Numbered from the stretch's first letter, positions 40,774-49,882 are shown. The stretch is DNA of 64,000 nucleotides from Herbaspirillum sp. SJZ106 (GCF_006715495.1 NZ_VFNI01000003.1:620001-684000), one strand, 5' to 3'. Made by a program: numbers and translations. Notes: a model not told the origin generated them from the sequence alone.

Positions 40774-41997
40774 TCAGGCCGCCTTGTGTTCCAGTTTGTG
40801 GCTCAGCGTCAGCCTGTAATAGAGGACGGCGCCGACCAGCAGGGCCGCCACCGCCACGCACAGCGATGGCGTAAACGAGCCGCTGCTGTGCACCAGCGCG
40901 GTCGCCAGCGGCGGGCCGGCGATCTGGCCGATGCCGTAGGCGGCCGTCATCAACCCCATCAGGCTGCTGGCATGCGATTGGCGCAGGCGTCGCGCCTCGC
41001 GCATCGCAAACAGCGTGATGGCAGTGAAGGGCAGGCCCAGCAGCAGGCAGCTCAATGCGAAGCCGATGGCATTGGGCAGCAAGATGGAGAGCGCAACGCC
41101 TGCGGCTTGCATGATGTAACTGCAGGCCAGCAGCAGGCGCTGGTCGCCATGCACCGGCAGGCGCGTCGCGCCGAAGGCGCCCAGCGCCACGCCGAAGCCG
41201 AAGATGGGCCAGAAGAAGTCCGGCCAGTTCGATCCCGGCAAGGCCTGGCGGGCGATCACCGGCAGGAAGGTGGCGGTGATGATGTAGCCGAAACCGGCCA
41301 TGCCATAGGCGATCACCTGCTGGCGCACTTCGCGCTTTTGCGCGGGAGATTCCTGCTGGGCGTCCTGGGTTTGCGCGGCGGCGGGGCCGGTTTGCGCCTG
41401 GCCGGCATCGAAGTTGAACGTCTTCCAGACCAGGGCCGTCAAGGCCAGCGAGATGAGCGCGAATAAGATCCAGCCGGAAGCGGCCAGCCAGCCTGCCGTC
41501 ACCATGGCGCCGGTGAGCAGGCCGCTCAATGCGATGCCGATGCCGGGACCGCAGAAGATCACGCCGCCCAGTTCGGGATGCTTCAGTTGCGTCAGCTGCT
41601 GCAGGCACCAGCCGGCGGTATAGACGAACACATAGGCGCTGGCCACGCCTGACAGCAGCCGCAACCCCAGCCACATCGCATCCTCGTGCAGCAAGCCCAT
41701 GCCCAGCGTGAGCAGGATGGTGGCGGCCAGGCCGCCGCGTATCAGCGGCACCGGCTTGTTGCTGCGATGGAAGGCGCAGAGCATGGCGCCGATGAAGTAG
41801 CCCAGGTAATTGGCGGTGGCCAGCCAGCCGCCCATCTGCAGGTTGAGGCTGCCTTCATGCAGCATCATCGGCAGCAGCGGCGTGAAGGCGAAACGGCCGA
41901 TGCCCATCGCCACCGACAGGGTCAGCATGCCGGCCAGGCAGACTTTCCAGGCCGTGGCGCGGCTGGCCTGCGCCGGAGCGTGCGCGGCGGCACTCAT
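40774..41997 (-). CDS. YbfB/YjiJ-family MFS transporter
   Basis: 407-residue transporter of the YbfB/YjiJ branch of the major facilitator superfamily, with 12 helices. The first helix reads LTLSVAMGIGRFAFTPLLPM, which is the branch signature, followed by GYFIGAMLCA in helix 2. A Gln/Ala-rich cytoplasmic loop at about residue 195-225 separates the halves. No substrate is established for the branch. The ATG at 41997 has AAGGAG 9 bases upstream; the frame extends 32 codons further without such a site. It is divergent from a LysR regulator. Confidence 0.87.
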   Translation of the reverse strand: MSAAAHAPAQASRATAWKVCLAGMLTLSVAMGIGRFAFTPLLPMMLHEGSLNLQMGGWLATANYLGYFIGAMLCAFHRSNKPVPLIRGGLAATILLTLGMGLLHEDAMWLGLRLLSGVASAYVFVYTAGWCLQQLTQLKHPELGGVIFCGPGIGIALSGLLTGAMVTAGWLAASGWILFALISLALTALVWKTFNFDAGQAQTGPAAAQTQDAQQESPAQKREVRQQVIAYGMAGFGYIITATFLPVIARQALPGSNWPDFFWPIFGFGVALGAFGATRLPVHGDQRLLLACSYIMQAAGVALSILLPNAIGFALSCLLLGLPFTAITLFAMREARRLRQSHASSLMGLMTAAYGIGQIAGPPLATALVHSSGSFTPSLCVAVAALLVGAVLYYRLTLSHKLEHKAA

Positions 41998-42109
41998 GCG
42001 CCGGCTCCTTGCACGGCGGTGCTGGGGAATGAGGCAGGGGTGCTGCATAAGATGGGGAAGCGCTGGCGCGGATGCCTGCGGCTGCAATGGCAAATCATGG
42101 CGGATGCAT

Positions 42110-42175
42110 ATTCTTATTGACGAGGATGTCTATGCTATCTTGTTTCATGCATTCGAAAAAATGAATAATAAGAAT
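42110..42175. promoter_or_regulatory. Operator region of the divergent MFS/LysR pair
   Basis: A perfect 9-bp inverted repeat, ATTCTTATT at 42110-42118 and AATAAGAAT at 42167-42175, brackets an AT-rich stretch that also holds TTCAT...ATGAA. The setting between a transporter and a divergent LysR gene fits regulator sites and overlapping promoters. Confidence 0.45.
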
Positions 42176-42200
42176 GACTTCATCTTCAATGGAGATTGAA

Positions 42201-43064
42201 ATGGAACTGGCCGAACTGGAAATCTTCCGCGCCGTGGTGGCCGAAGGCGGCATCACGCGCGCCGCCGAAAGGCTCAACCGGGTGCAATCCAACGTCACCA
42301 CGCGTATCAAGCAATTGGAGGAATCGATCGGCGTGCCGCTGTTCGTGCGCGACCGCCGCCGCATGGTGTTGACGGCGGCCGGGCAATCCATGCTGGATTA
42401 CGCCGAGCGCATTCTCGACCTGGTGCAGGAGGCGCGCCAGGCGGTCGCGCCGCAAAGTCCGCGCGGGCGCTTGCGGATCGGTTCGATGGAGAGCGCCGCG
42501 GCCAGCAGGTTGCCGGCGCCGCTGGCCGAATTCCATAGCCGCTGGCCGGAGGTGAGGCTGGAGCTTTCTACCGCCCCCACCGAAACGCTGGTGGCCCAGG
42601 TGCGCGATTTCAAGCTCGACGCCGCGCTGGTGGCCGGGCCGATCGATGATCCCGCCTTCGACGCCACGCCCCTGTTCAAGGAAGAGCTGCTGCTGGTGGC
42701 GCCGAAGAGCCATCGCCGGGTGCGCTCGCCGGACGATGTCATGCTCGACACGCTGATCGTCTTCGAACAGGGGTGCGCCTATCGCCGCCATGCGGAAAAT
42801 TGGTTTTCCTCTTCCTGCAAGGGGCGGCGGCCTGGCCGTACGCTGGAGTTGGCGTCTTATCATGCCATTCTGGCATGTGTGGCCGCCGGCGCCGGTGTGG
42901 CGGTGGTGCCGCGCTCGGTGATCGATATGCAGAATGAGCCGCGCGGTTATTCGACCTATTCGCTCGGCAAGGATGGGCGTATCACCACTTATCTGATCAG
43001 TAGACGAGAACAATATTCGTCGTCTTTTCTGGCATTGCGTTCTTTACTTATGGCGTGCGTTTGA
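42201..43064 (+). CDS. LysR-family regulator, probably of the divergent MFS gene
   Basis: 287-residue LysR-type regulator. The winged helix-turn-helix occupies residues 1-60 (LEIFRAVVAEGGITRAAERL; VQSNVTTRIKQLEESIGVPL), and the substrate-binding domain about 88-285. Such regulators usually control the divergent neighbour, here the YbfB-type transporter. The ATG at 42201 (MELAELEIF) has GGAG 6 bases upstream; an alternative ATG at 42189 gives MEIEMELAEL. Effector unknown. Confidence 0.88.
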   Translation: MELAELEIFRAVVAEGGITRAAERLNRVQSNVTTRIKQLEESIGVPLFVRDRRRMVLTAAGQSMLDYAERILDLVQEARQAVAPQSPRGRLRIGSMESAAASRLPAPLAEFHSRWPEVRLELSTAPTETLVAQVRDFKLDAALVAGPIDDPAFDATPLFKEELLLVAPKSHRRVRSPDDVMLDTLIVFEQGCAYRRHAENWFSSSCKGRRPGRTLELASYHAILACVAAGAGVAVVPRSVIDMQNEPRGYSTYSLGKDGRITTYLISRREQYSSSFLALRSLLMACV

Positions 43065-43211
43065 TATATTGAACCCAACCATGGCGGCGACAATTTTTCT
43101 TGCTTGCGTCATATGAAGATGGCGTAACAATTTGTAAAAAACGCTGCGCCACAACATCGATTTTCATATATTGAAGTTCCCCCTCCATTCTCCCCCCCGA
43201 GAATGGGATTT

Positions 43212-43246
43212 ACCCCACGGACTGCAAAGTACGTGGGGTTTTTCTT
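43212..43246 (+). terminator. Terminator downstream of the LysR gene
   Basis: An 8-bp stem ACCCCACG / CGTGGGGT with a 12-base loop, followed by TTTTCTTTT. It lies in the 309-base gap 43065-43373 between the LysR gene and the convergent NhaR-type gene; I saw nothing else there. Confidence 0.8.
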
Positions 43247-43373
43247 TTGTACTTTTCGTTTTCCTTGCCTTGGGTGTCCGCGCCAGGACTACCTTTGCGG
43301 CTGGCATGGAAATGTGTGCGGGAACATCGAAGGAGAAGGCGTCGGCGCGATATCGTTTTCATCGGCAAGCGGG

Positions 43374-44288
43374 TTATGCGTGCGAACTGCCGACGACGAG
43401 GTTGTCACGGGCCGCCGACTGGATGGCGAGCACCGCCGGATGCGTGAGCTTGCGTTCTACCGAGATGGCGTAGAACTGTTCCCTGACGGCATCGGTCTTG
43501 CCTATTTGCACGAGGCCATATTGCTTCCTGACTTGCGCGGCGATGGCTGTCGGCGCGGCAAAGATGCCGGTGCCGGCGTCACCGAAGGCCAGCAGCAGGG
43601 CGCCGTCATCGAATTCGCCGGCAATTCTGGGGCGGATCTTTTCCTTCTCGAACCAGCGCAAGAGGCGCGGGCGTACCGCCGCATCTTCGCCTGGCATCAG
43701 GAACGGCGCGCCGTCCAGGCTGTGCGGAAAGCCCTTCTTGTAGCGCCTGGCCAGCTCGGGCGTGGCGAAGAAGCTGGTATCGCATTCACCCAACAGGTGG
43801 TGGTAGCCGCGCACATCGACATTGGCGGGCATGGGGCTGTCGGCGATGATGATGTCGAGACGATGAATGGCCAGTTCGGCCAGCAGCGCATCCAGCTTGC
43901 CTTCGCGGCAGACGATACGGATCGGTTCCTCCATCGACAACGCGGTTTCCAGCAGCAGGTAGGCGATCGCCTTGGGCACCGCGTCGGCCACCCCCACGCG
44001 CAGTTGCAGCGCGCGGCCGCCGGGGCGGAAGCGCAAGGCTTCTTCCAGCTCTTCGCCCACGGTAAAGATGCGCTCGGCGTAATCGAACACCATTCTTCCT
44101 TCGTCATTCAATTCCAGCCTGCGTCCGACGCGGTTGAACAACTTGTATCCTATGTTTTCTTCGAACAGCGTTAGCTGGCCGCTGATGGTTTGCGCGGTCA
44201 GGTGCAAGCGTTCGCCGGCGCGCGCTACGCTGCCGGTCTTGGCGACGGTCCAGAAATAATGAAGATGTTTGTAGTTGAGCGAGGGCAT
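43374..44288 (-). CDS. nhaR: NhaR-type LysR-family regulator
   Basis: 304-residue LysR regulator that matches NhaR: it starts MPSLNYKHLHYFWTVAKTGS, has the DNA-binding helix VARAGERLHLTAQTISGQLT, and a C-terminal domain with GYHHLLGECDTSFFATPELA. In E. coli NhaR activates the Na+/H+ antiporter gene nhaA and responds to Na+. No nhaA is adjacent here, so it acts at a distance or controls its divergent neighbours (zinc-finger and TerC genes). The ATG at 44288 is preferred over one nine codons earlier because family members begin MxxLNYKHL. Confidence 0.87.
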   Translation of the reverse strand: MPSLNYKHLHYFWTVAKTGSVARAGERLHLTAQTISGQLTLFEENIGYKLFNRVGRRLELNDEGRMVFDYAERIFTVGEELEEALRFRPGGRALQLRVGVADAVPKAIAYLLLETALSMEEPIRIVCREGKLDALLAELAIHRLDIIIADSPMPANVDVRGYHHLLGECDTSFFATPELARRYKKGFPHSLDGAPFLMPGEDAAVRPRLLRWFEKEKIRPRIAGEFDDGALLLAFGDAGTGIFAAPTAIAAQVRKQYGLVQIGKTDAVREQFYAISVERKLTHPAVLAIQSAARDNLVVGSSHA

Positions 44289-44429
44289 CTTGGTATCATC
44301 GGTTTTCTCGATCAATTATCTCAGAATATTCGAATTTTCATTCGCATCGTTTTCTCCTAAAGTGGCGTGTCATCGGCGGCGTCCACAGCGGACGCCGGCC
44401 ATATTGTGGTTGCCATGAAGGAGCGACGA

Positions 44430-44750
44430 ATGAAATGTCCTGTGTGTACAACGACTAATCTGCTGATTTCGGAGCGGCAAGGCATCGAGATCGATTATTG
44501 TCCGCAATGCCGCGGCGTGTGGCTGGATCGCGGCGAGCTCGACAAGCTGATCGAGCGTTCCGCAGCCAGCGCCATGCCGGTCGCAGCCCCGGCGGCGGCG
44601 CAGCGCCAGGCGCCGCCGCAGCAAGCCTATGACCCGCGTTTCGGGCATGGCGGCCAGCCGCATCGCGATGGTTATGGCTCTGGACAGCAAGGCTATGACC
44701 ACCGGCGCAAGAAAAAGGGGTTCCTTGGCGAGATCTTCGATTTCGACTGA
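44430..44750 (+). CDS. TFIIB-type zinc-finger protein
   Basis: 106-residue protein. Residues 1-42 form a zf-TFIIB zinc ribbon, with CPVC at residues 3-6 and CPQC about 20 residues later (IDYCPQCRGVWLDRGELDKL). A Gln/Ala/Gly-rich low-complexity middle and a basic then acidic tail (RRKKKGFLGEIFDFD) follow. The ending resembles other bacterial proteins of this family, whose function is not known. AAGGAG lies 7 bases before the ATG. It is 41 bases upstream of the TerC gene and probably cotranscribed with it. Confidence 0.83.
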   Translation: MKCPVCTTTNLLISERQGIEIDYCPQCRGVWLDRGELDKLIERSAASAMPVAAPAAAQRQAPPQQAYDPRFGHGGQPHRDGYGSGQQGYDHRRKKKGFLGEIFDFD

Positions 44751-44791
44751 TGCACGCCTGGAATCCGCAATCCAATGAAAAGGGGTAAAAA

Positions 44792-45757
44792 GTGAGCGGC
44801 GTAGAGAGTTTCGCAAGCGGCCCGATGTGGCTGGGTTTCATCGTATTTGTGCTGGGCATGCTGGCGCTTGACATGTTTGCGCTGGGCGGACGCCGCGCGC
44901 ACCGTGTCTCGCCCAGGGAGGCGCTGGGGTGGTCGCTGGCATGGGTATCGCTGGCGCTGTTGTTCGCCGGCCTGATGTGGTGGTACCTGGATGCGAACGT
45001 GGGGCGCGAGTTCGCCAACCAGAAGGGGGCTGAATTCCTCTCCGGTTACCTGATCGAAAAGGCGCTGTCGGTCGACAACATCTTCGTGTTCCTGATGATC
45101 TTCAGCTACTTCGCGGTGCCGCCCGAGATGCAGCGTCGCGTGCTGCTGTACGGCGTGCTCGGTGCGATCGTGATGCGGGCGGTGATGATCCTGCTGGGCG
45201 CCTGGCTGATCGCGCAGTTCAGCTGGATTCTTTACCTGTTCGGCGCTTTCCTGGTGTTTACCGGCGTGAAGATGCTGGTGTTCGCCGACAAGGAACCCGA
45301 TCTTGGCGATAATCCGTTGCTGCGCTGGCTGCGCGGCCACCTGAAGATCAGCAAGGAATACGACGGCGAGAAGTTTTTCACCGTGCAAAACGGCGTCAAA
45401 TATTTCACGCCGCTGATGCTGGTCTTGTTGCTGATCGAACTTTCCGACCTGATTTTCGCGGTGGACAGCATCCCGGCCATCTTTGCGATCACCAAGGATC
45501 CGTTCATCGTCTTCACCTCGAACATGTTTGCCATCATGGGCCTGCGCGCGCTGTACTTTTTGCTGGCCGACTCGGCAGAGCGCTTCCATTTGCTCAAATA
45601 TGGCCTGGCGCTGGTGCTGCTGTTTGTCGGCGTGAAGATGCTGGCGGCTTACTGGTTCCACATTCCAGTGGTATGGTCGCTGGCGGTGGTGGGGGCGATC
45701 CTGCTGGTGTCGATCATCCTGAGCCTGCTGCTGTCGCGCGACAAGAGAGAGGCCTGA
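44792..45757 (+). CDS. alx: TerC/Alx-family membrane protein
   Basis: 321-residue inner-membrane protein of the TerC family, the same length as E. coli Alx. Seven to nine helices carry conserved acidic residues in YLIEKALSVDNIFVFLMIF and LIELSDLIFAVDSIPAIFAI. Family members are linked to Mn2+ export or insertion of Mn into exported proteins, and to tellurite or alkaline response. Translation starts at GTG 44792 with AAAGGGG upstream. Unlike E. coli alx, no yybP-ykoY riboswitch is seen in front of it. Confidence 0.9.
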   Translation: MSGVESFASGPMWLGFIVFVLGMLALDMFALGGRRAHRVSPREALGWSLAWVSLALLFAGLMWWYLDANVGREFANQKGAEFLSGYLIEKALSVDNIFVFLMIFSYFAVPPEMQRRVLLYGVLGAIVMRAVMILLGAWLIAQFSWILYLFGAFLVFTGVKMLVFADKEPDLGDNPLLRWLRGHLKISKEYDGEKFFTVQNGVKYFTPLMLVLLLIELSDLIFAVDSIPAIFAITKDPFIVFTSNMFAIMGLRALYFLLADSAERFHLLKYGLALVLLFVGVKMLAAYWFHIPVVWSLAVVGAILLVSIILSLLLSRDKREA

Positions 45758-45790
45758 AGCCTTACTGTCGTCAAACCAATCAAGCCATTG

Positions 45791-45822
45791 AACCGGCCGG
45801 AGCGATCCGGCCGGTTTTTTTA
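45791..45822 (+). terminator. Terminator after alx
   Basis: A perfect 10-bp stem AACCGGCCGG / CCGGCCGGTT with a 6-base loop and a run of T to 45821. It is the only feature seen in the 304-base gap 45758-46061. Confidence 0.92.
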
Positions 45823-46061
45823 TTTCACGATGACCCTGACTCCAGCGCCCCGCGCCGGATCAGGTGGCCGACGCTTCATTGTCGAAATTCTGAAGCGGGA
45901 TGAGAGTATCGGTTCCTGGACGCATACTGCACTGCCGTGCTGCAATTCGACGCGGTGTTCGTTGGGGCCGTAGCGCCACAGAGTGCAGCAGAGTGCGGCG
46001 GTGTCGCGCTGGAATACGGGCCAAGCGGAGAGGACTCAGAGCATGACCCGGCCACCGCAAT

Positions 46062-46631
46062 TTAACGACGATTGTCGATCGAACTGCCGTCGAGGTTTTC
46101 CGCACATTGTTTGCAATAGGCGGAAAAGTCGCTGAGAAATGCTTCGGCCTTGGTGCGATTGGCCTCGGACCTGAGGATCTCGGCGACTCGCTCGGGCTCT
46201 TCATTCATCACTGGAACCCGCAACAAGAGATCATTGTTGAAACAGGTGCTGATCGTGGACAGCACAGTTCGCAATGCCGCGAGCATGTCATCCCCGCGGG
46301 GAGATGCGTGGACCAATGCGATCGGTTTTCCGATAATCTGTTCGCCTGAAACAAGCCAGTCAATGGCGTTCTTCAGGCCGCCCGGTATGCCGCGAATGTA
46401 CTCTGGGCTGGATATGAGCACCCCATCGCTCTTCGCAATGTGCGCTATGAATTGTTTGACGCTGTCAGGATGTTCCAGGCCGTCAAAGTCAGGCGAAAAG
46501 ATCGGTAATTCGCCAATGCTGGCGTACACATCTATCGCTACATCTGACGGTGCAATGGCCTGAAGAGACATCAGTAGCGCCGTATTTGTCGACCTGCGGC
46601 GAACGCTACCTGAGATGGCAAGAATTTTCAT
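46062..46631 (-). CDS. NADPH-dependent FMN reductase family protein
   Basis: 189-residue flavodoxin-fold protein. The phosphate-binding loop is ISGSVRRRSTNTALL at residues 6-20, and the flavin-binding segment is SPEYIRGIPGGLKNAIDWL, typical of NAD(P)H:FMN/quinone reductases (ArsH, ChrR and SsuE relatives). The usual role is two-electron reduction of quinones or metals, protecting against redox stress. The substrate is unknown. It has lower GC than its neighbours, and the 133 bases upstream lead to a Bcr/CflA gene on the same strand. Confidence 0.85.
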   Translation of the reverse strand: MKILAISGSVRRRSTNTALLMSLQAIAPSDVAIDVYASIGELPIFSPDFDGLEHPDSVKQFIAHIAKSDGVLISSPEYIRGIPGGLKNAIDWLVSGEQIIGKPIALVHASPRGDDMLAALRTVLSTISTCFNNDLLLRVPVMNEEPERVAEILRSEANRTKAEAFLSDFSAYCKQCAENLDGSSIDNRR

Positions 46632-46764
46632 CGGGGCAGGCTACCATGGGCAGCTCAGAGTGAAACCATCATTTTTGCCGTTCCGGCAGGGTTTATCCTG
46701 TCGCAGGCCGTGTCTTCTTTGCCACCGCCTGCAGATGCCGAATGGCCGAACCGGGGCCGGCTAT

Positions 46765-47937
46765 TCAGGCTTCGCCCATCCGGCGTCCAGGCCGTGGCAG
46801 ACAGGTTGACAGCGCGATCAGGCCGAGCACCAGCACCGCGCCGCCAAGCACGCCAAGGCCGGTGCCGAAGGCCGCACTGATGCCCATCGCCGCCAGCGCG
46901 GCGCTGCCGATCTGGCAGAACCCTACCAGTCCCGATGCAGTGGCCGCATGTCCGTGCTCGCTCGCAATGGCTCCGGATACCGCCAGAGACAATGACGAAC
47001 CATTGGCGAGACTGACCAGGCACATCGGCAGCACCACGGCTGCCGCGCCATGCAGCCCCAATGCGAACACGGCCAAAAATGCCACGCCGCCAAGCATGAA
47101 ACACATGACGCCGGCGGCGAGGATGCGGTCGTAGGGCCAGCGATCAAGCAACCGCTTGGTCAGCAGGTTGGCGCCGATGATGCCGGCCGTCAGCGGCAGG
47201 TACAGCCAGCCGCTTTGTTCCTCGCTCAAGCCTTGGCGCGCGAAAAGAAACGGCGATTGGGTCAAGTAGACGAACCAGGCGCAATAGATCGCACAGACCA
47301 CCAATGTATAGCGGCGAAAAGTTCGGTCGCGCAGGACATGGCTGAAGCCGTTAAAGGGAGACGTTTGGGTGCGGGCATGGCGGGGGAGCGTTTCCGGCAG
47401 CAGCATTATCGCCATCAGTAGCGCCACGACACCGAACGCGGCCACGAACAGGAAATCGGCGCGCCAGCCGAAGGCTGCTGCCAAGTGCCCGCCGATGGCC
47501 GGCGCCAGGGCCGGCGACAGCGACACCAGCGGATAGATCACCGCATAGACCTTGGCGGAGGTGCGCTTGTCGCAGGTGTCGGCGATCAGGGCGCGTCCAA
47601 CGACAAGTCCGGCGGCCGCGCTCACTGCTTCAAGCATGCGCCATGCCAGTAATCCGTTGTAGGTGGCTGAGGTCGCACACCCCACCGAGCCGATGATGTA
47701 GAGGATGATGCCGGCAAGCAGTACGGGCTTGCGGCCATTGCGATCCGATAGTGGCCCGTAGGCCAACTGTGCCATTGCCAGCGCCAGGAGGTAGAACGAG
47801 ATTGTCTGCGGCATCTGCCAGTCGGCGACGCCGAACTCGGTGGTCATGCTTGGCATGGCGGGCAGATAAACGTCCGAAGCAATCAGGCCGAAGGCGCTCA
47901 GCATGGCGACAGTCAGGATGAACGGTAAGCGAGGCAT
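46765..47937 (-). CDS. Bcr/CflA-family multidrug efflux MFS transporter
   Basis: 390-residue transporter with 12 predicted helices. The start is typical of the Bcr/CflA branch (IASDVYLPAMPSMTTEFGV), and the loop 2-3 motif is GPLSDRNGRKPVLLAG. Members export drugs such as bicyclomycin, chloramphenicol or sulfonamides by proton antiport. It is divergent from a LysR-type regulator over 144 bases, which suggests control by that regulator. Confidence 0.88.
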   Translation of the reverse strand: MPRLPFILTVAMLSAFGLIASDVYLPAMPSMTTEFGVADWQMPQTISFYLLALAMAQLAYGPLSDRNGRKPVLLAGIILYIIGSVGCATSATYNGLLAWRMLEAVSAAAGLVVGRALIADTCDKRTSAKVYAVIYPLVSLSPALAPAIGGHLAAAFGWRADFLFVAAFGVVALLMAIMLLPETLPRHARTQTSPFNGFSHVLRDRTFRRYTLVVCAIYCAWFVYLTQSPFLFARQGLSEEQSGWLYLPLTAGIIGANLLTKRLLDRWPYDRILAAGVMCFMLGGVAFLAVFALGLHGAAAVVLPMCLVSLANGSSLSLAVSGAIASEHGHAATASGLVGFCQIGSAALAAMGISAAFGTGLGVLGGAVLVLGLIALSTCLPRPGRRMGEA

Positions 47938-48081
47938 GGCAGCTCCCCGCAGCTAGGCGGGCTGGCTGCGCGTCAAAGGGTCAAAAGGAAGAGTGCCATG
48001 TTACGGAGATACCTTTCATGTGAAAATGCATAAAATGGCAACCTGTAGCTGCATATTTGCAGCATTGGAAAATGGAGCGGT

Positions 48082-48951
48082 ATGAACTGGGACGACGTGC
48101 GGATATTCTTGGCAATTCAGCGTGCCGGCACCTTGCGCGGGGCGGCGCAGCAGCTGGCGATCGACCAGACTACAGTGGGCCGGCGTCTGGCCGGATTGGA
48201 GCGGGCGCTGGGCAGCCGGCTGTTCCTGCGCACCACTGGCGGCTTGGTGCTGACCGACACCGGCCTGGAAGTGTTGCGCATGGCCGAGGAAATGGAGCAC
48301 ATGGCTGTCTCCTTTGAGCGCCGCGGCGAGGGGGCCGACGCGCGCGTGGCCGGAGAGGTGCGCGTGACCACCACGGACGCGTTAGCGGTGGACTTCGTGG
48401 TTCCGGCCATTGAACGCCTGCGAGCCAGCCATCCTGAGGTGCGGGTGATCCTGAGCACCACGACGCGGCTGCTCGACCTGGCGCGGCGAGAGGCCGACAT
48501 TGCCGTACGTACCTTGCGGCCAGAGCAACCTGACTTGATTGTTCGCCAACTCGGTTGTTGGGATGTGGGCCTGTACGCAACCCGGACTTATCTGGCTAAG
48601 CATGGTGAACCGCAGCCCGGAGATGGCTTTGCGAGCCACGACATTGCGCTCTACCAGGATGGGGTAACCGGCCGGCAGGACAACACGCTGGCAGGTGAAT
48701 CCAGGGCGCAGGGGCGCGTGGTTGCCGAACTGGATTCGAGTCTGATGCTCACGACCTTCGTGCGCGCCGGCCTGGCCATAGGCGAGTTACCCGAGTATCT
48801 GGCCCAGCGCGATCCCGCGCTGGTACGGCTATGGCCGGAGCGCCGGCGGGCCAAGCCCTACGAGGCGTGGCTGGTGTTGCACCAGGACTTGGCGCGCACG
48901 GCCAGGGTGCGTGTCGTCGTTGAGGCGATCACATCGGTTTTCGGCGATTAA
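48082..48951 (+). CDS. LysR-family regulator, divergent from the efflux pump
   Basis: 289-residue LysR-type protein. The DNA-binding domain is at residues 1-60 (WDDVRIFLAIQRAGTLRGAA; TTVGRRLAGLERALGSRLFL). The C-terminal sensor reads VTTTDALAVDFVVPAIERLR. The NWDDVRxFLA start places it with the group whose members often control divergent transporters. The effector is not known; the Bcr/CflA gene next to it is the most likely target. Confidence 0.88.
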   Translation: MNWDDVRIFLAIQRAGTLRGAAQQLAIDQTTVGRRLAGLERALGSRLFLRTTGGLVLTDTGLEVLRMAEEMEHMAVSFERRGEGADARVAGEVRVTTTDALAVDFVVPAIERLRASHPEVRVILSTTTRLLDLARREADIAVRTLRPEQPDLIVRQLGCWDVGLYATRTYLAKHGEPQPGDGFASHDIALYQDGVTGRQDNTLAGESRAQGRVVAELDSSLMLTTFVRAGLAIGELPEYLAQRDPALVRLWPERRRAKPYEAWLVLHQDLARTARVRVVVEAITSVFGD

Positions 48952-49023
48952 AGGGCAGGCAATATTCCCCCATACAGTGCGACCCGGTTGTCTTTTGCAA
49001 AGCTTGTGACAAATCCTTGATAA

Positions 49024-49044
49024 TAATTGGGGACGGAGTGCATT
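49024..49044 (+). repeat. Left flanking motif of the RAYT gene
   Basis: AATTGGGGACGGAGTGCATTA, beginning 62 bases before the transposase ATG. Its first 15 bases match the inverted motif at 49868-49882 at 12 positions. GGGGNC-GAGT sequences of this kind commonly border REP-associated transposase genes. Confidence 0.5.
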
Positions 49045-49085
49045 AGAATGTCGACTTCGCCACCCGGCTCCGAGTGAGTAGTCCC

Positions 49086-49826
49086 ATGGCCCGCCTTCCG
49101 CGTCTCGTCGTTCCCCATCAGCCCCATCACATCATCCAGCGCGGCCATGACGGCTTGGCGGTCTTTCGCGACACCGAAGACCATCTGGCCTTTCTGGGCT
49201 GGCTGAAGGAGGCCTCGCGCCAGTTCAAGGTCGCTGTCCACGCCTATGTGCTGATGCCGGACCACTTGCATCTGCTGGCCACGCCAGTCGATGAGCAGGG
49301 GTTGGCACGAATGATGCAGTGGATAGGGCGCCACTACGTCCCTTATTTCAACCAGAAGCACGGGCGCAGCGGAACGCTGTGGCAGGGGCGTTATCGCGCC
49401 ACCGTCGTGGATGCCGAGCAGTATCTGCTGGCCATTTGCCGCTACATCGAGCTCAATCCGGTGCGCAATGGGTTGGCCAGCGGCCCCGGCGAGTATCCCT
49501 GGTCCAGTTACATGCATCACATTGGCGCAAAGCAGGATGGCCTGATCACCGACCATCCGGTGTATTGGTCGATTGGCAACACCCCGTTCGACCGTGAGAT
49601 CGCCTATCGGCAACTGACGGAAGAGGGGTTGGCGCAGGACGACATCGTGCGTATCACCGATGCCACGCTCAAGGGCTGGGCGCTGGGATCCGACGAGTTC
49701 AAGCTGGCGCTGGAGCGCCAGACGCATCGCCGCGTCAGTCCCGCCAAGCGCGGCCGGCCGGCAAGCGCCAAGCCGCAGGCCGGCGAGGAATCGGCGCATC
49801 AGGAACAGGAAAAGCAGCGGTCTTAA
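49086..49826 (+). CDS. rayT: REP-associated tyrosine transposase (Y1/HUH, IS200-like)
   Basis: 246-residue single-domain transposase of the Y1_Tnp group. The HUH motif is in YVLMPDHLHLLATP, the aromatic GTLWQGRYRATVVDAEQYLL stretch is characteristic of RAYTs, and the catalytic Tyr is expected in YLLAICRYIELNPVRNG. A basic low-complexity tail rich in Lys, Arg, Ala and Gln ends the protein. RAYTs are single-copy domesticated relatives of IS200/IS605 transposases that cleave single-stranded REP sequences. The ATG at 49086 (MARLPRLVV) is the family start. Flanking inverted motifs support mobility or maintenance of short repeats. It is intact, with no frameshift. Confidence 0.9.
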   Translation: MARLPRLVVPHQPHHIIQRGHDGLAVFRDTEDHLAFLGWLKEASRQFKVAVHAYVLMPDHLHLLATPVDEQGLARMMQWIGRHYVPYFNQKHGRSGTLWQGRYRATVVDAEQYLLAICRYIELNPVRNGLASGPGEYPWSSYMHHIGAKQDGLITDHPVYWSIGNTPFDREIAYRQLTEEGLAQDDIVRITDATLKGWALGSDEFKLALERQTHRRVSPAKRGRPASAKPQAGEESAHQEQEKQRS

Positions 49827-49861
49827 AAATAATCCTTACAGATCAATGGCTTGGTTCTTAT

Positions 49862-49882
49862 TTAATTACTGTGTCCCTAATT
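49862..49882 (-). repeat. Right flanking motif of the RAYT gene, copy 1
   Basis: On the minus strand this reads AATTAGGGACACAGTAATTAA, inverted relative to the left motif. It begins 36 bases after the transposase stop, in an AT-rich interval of 176 bases before gltB. Confidence 0.5.
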
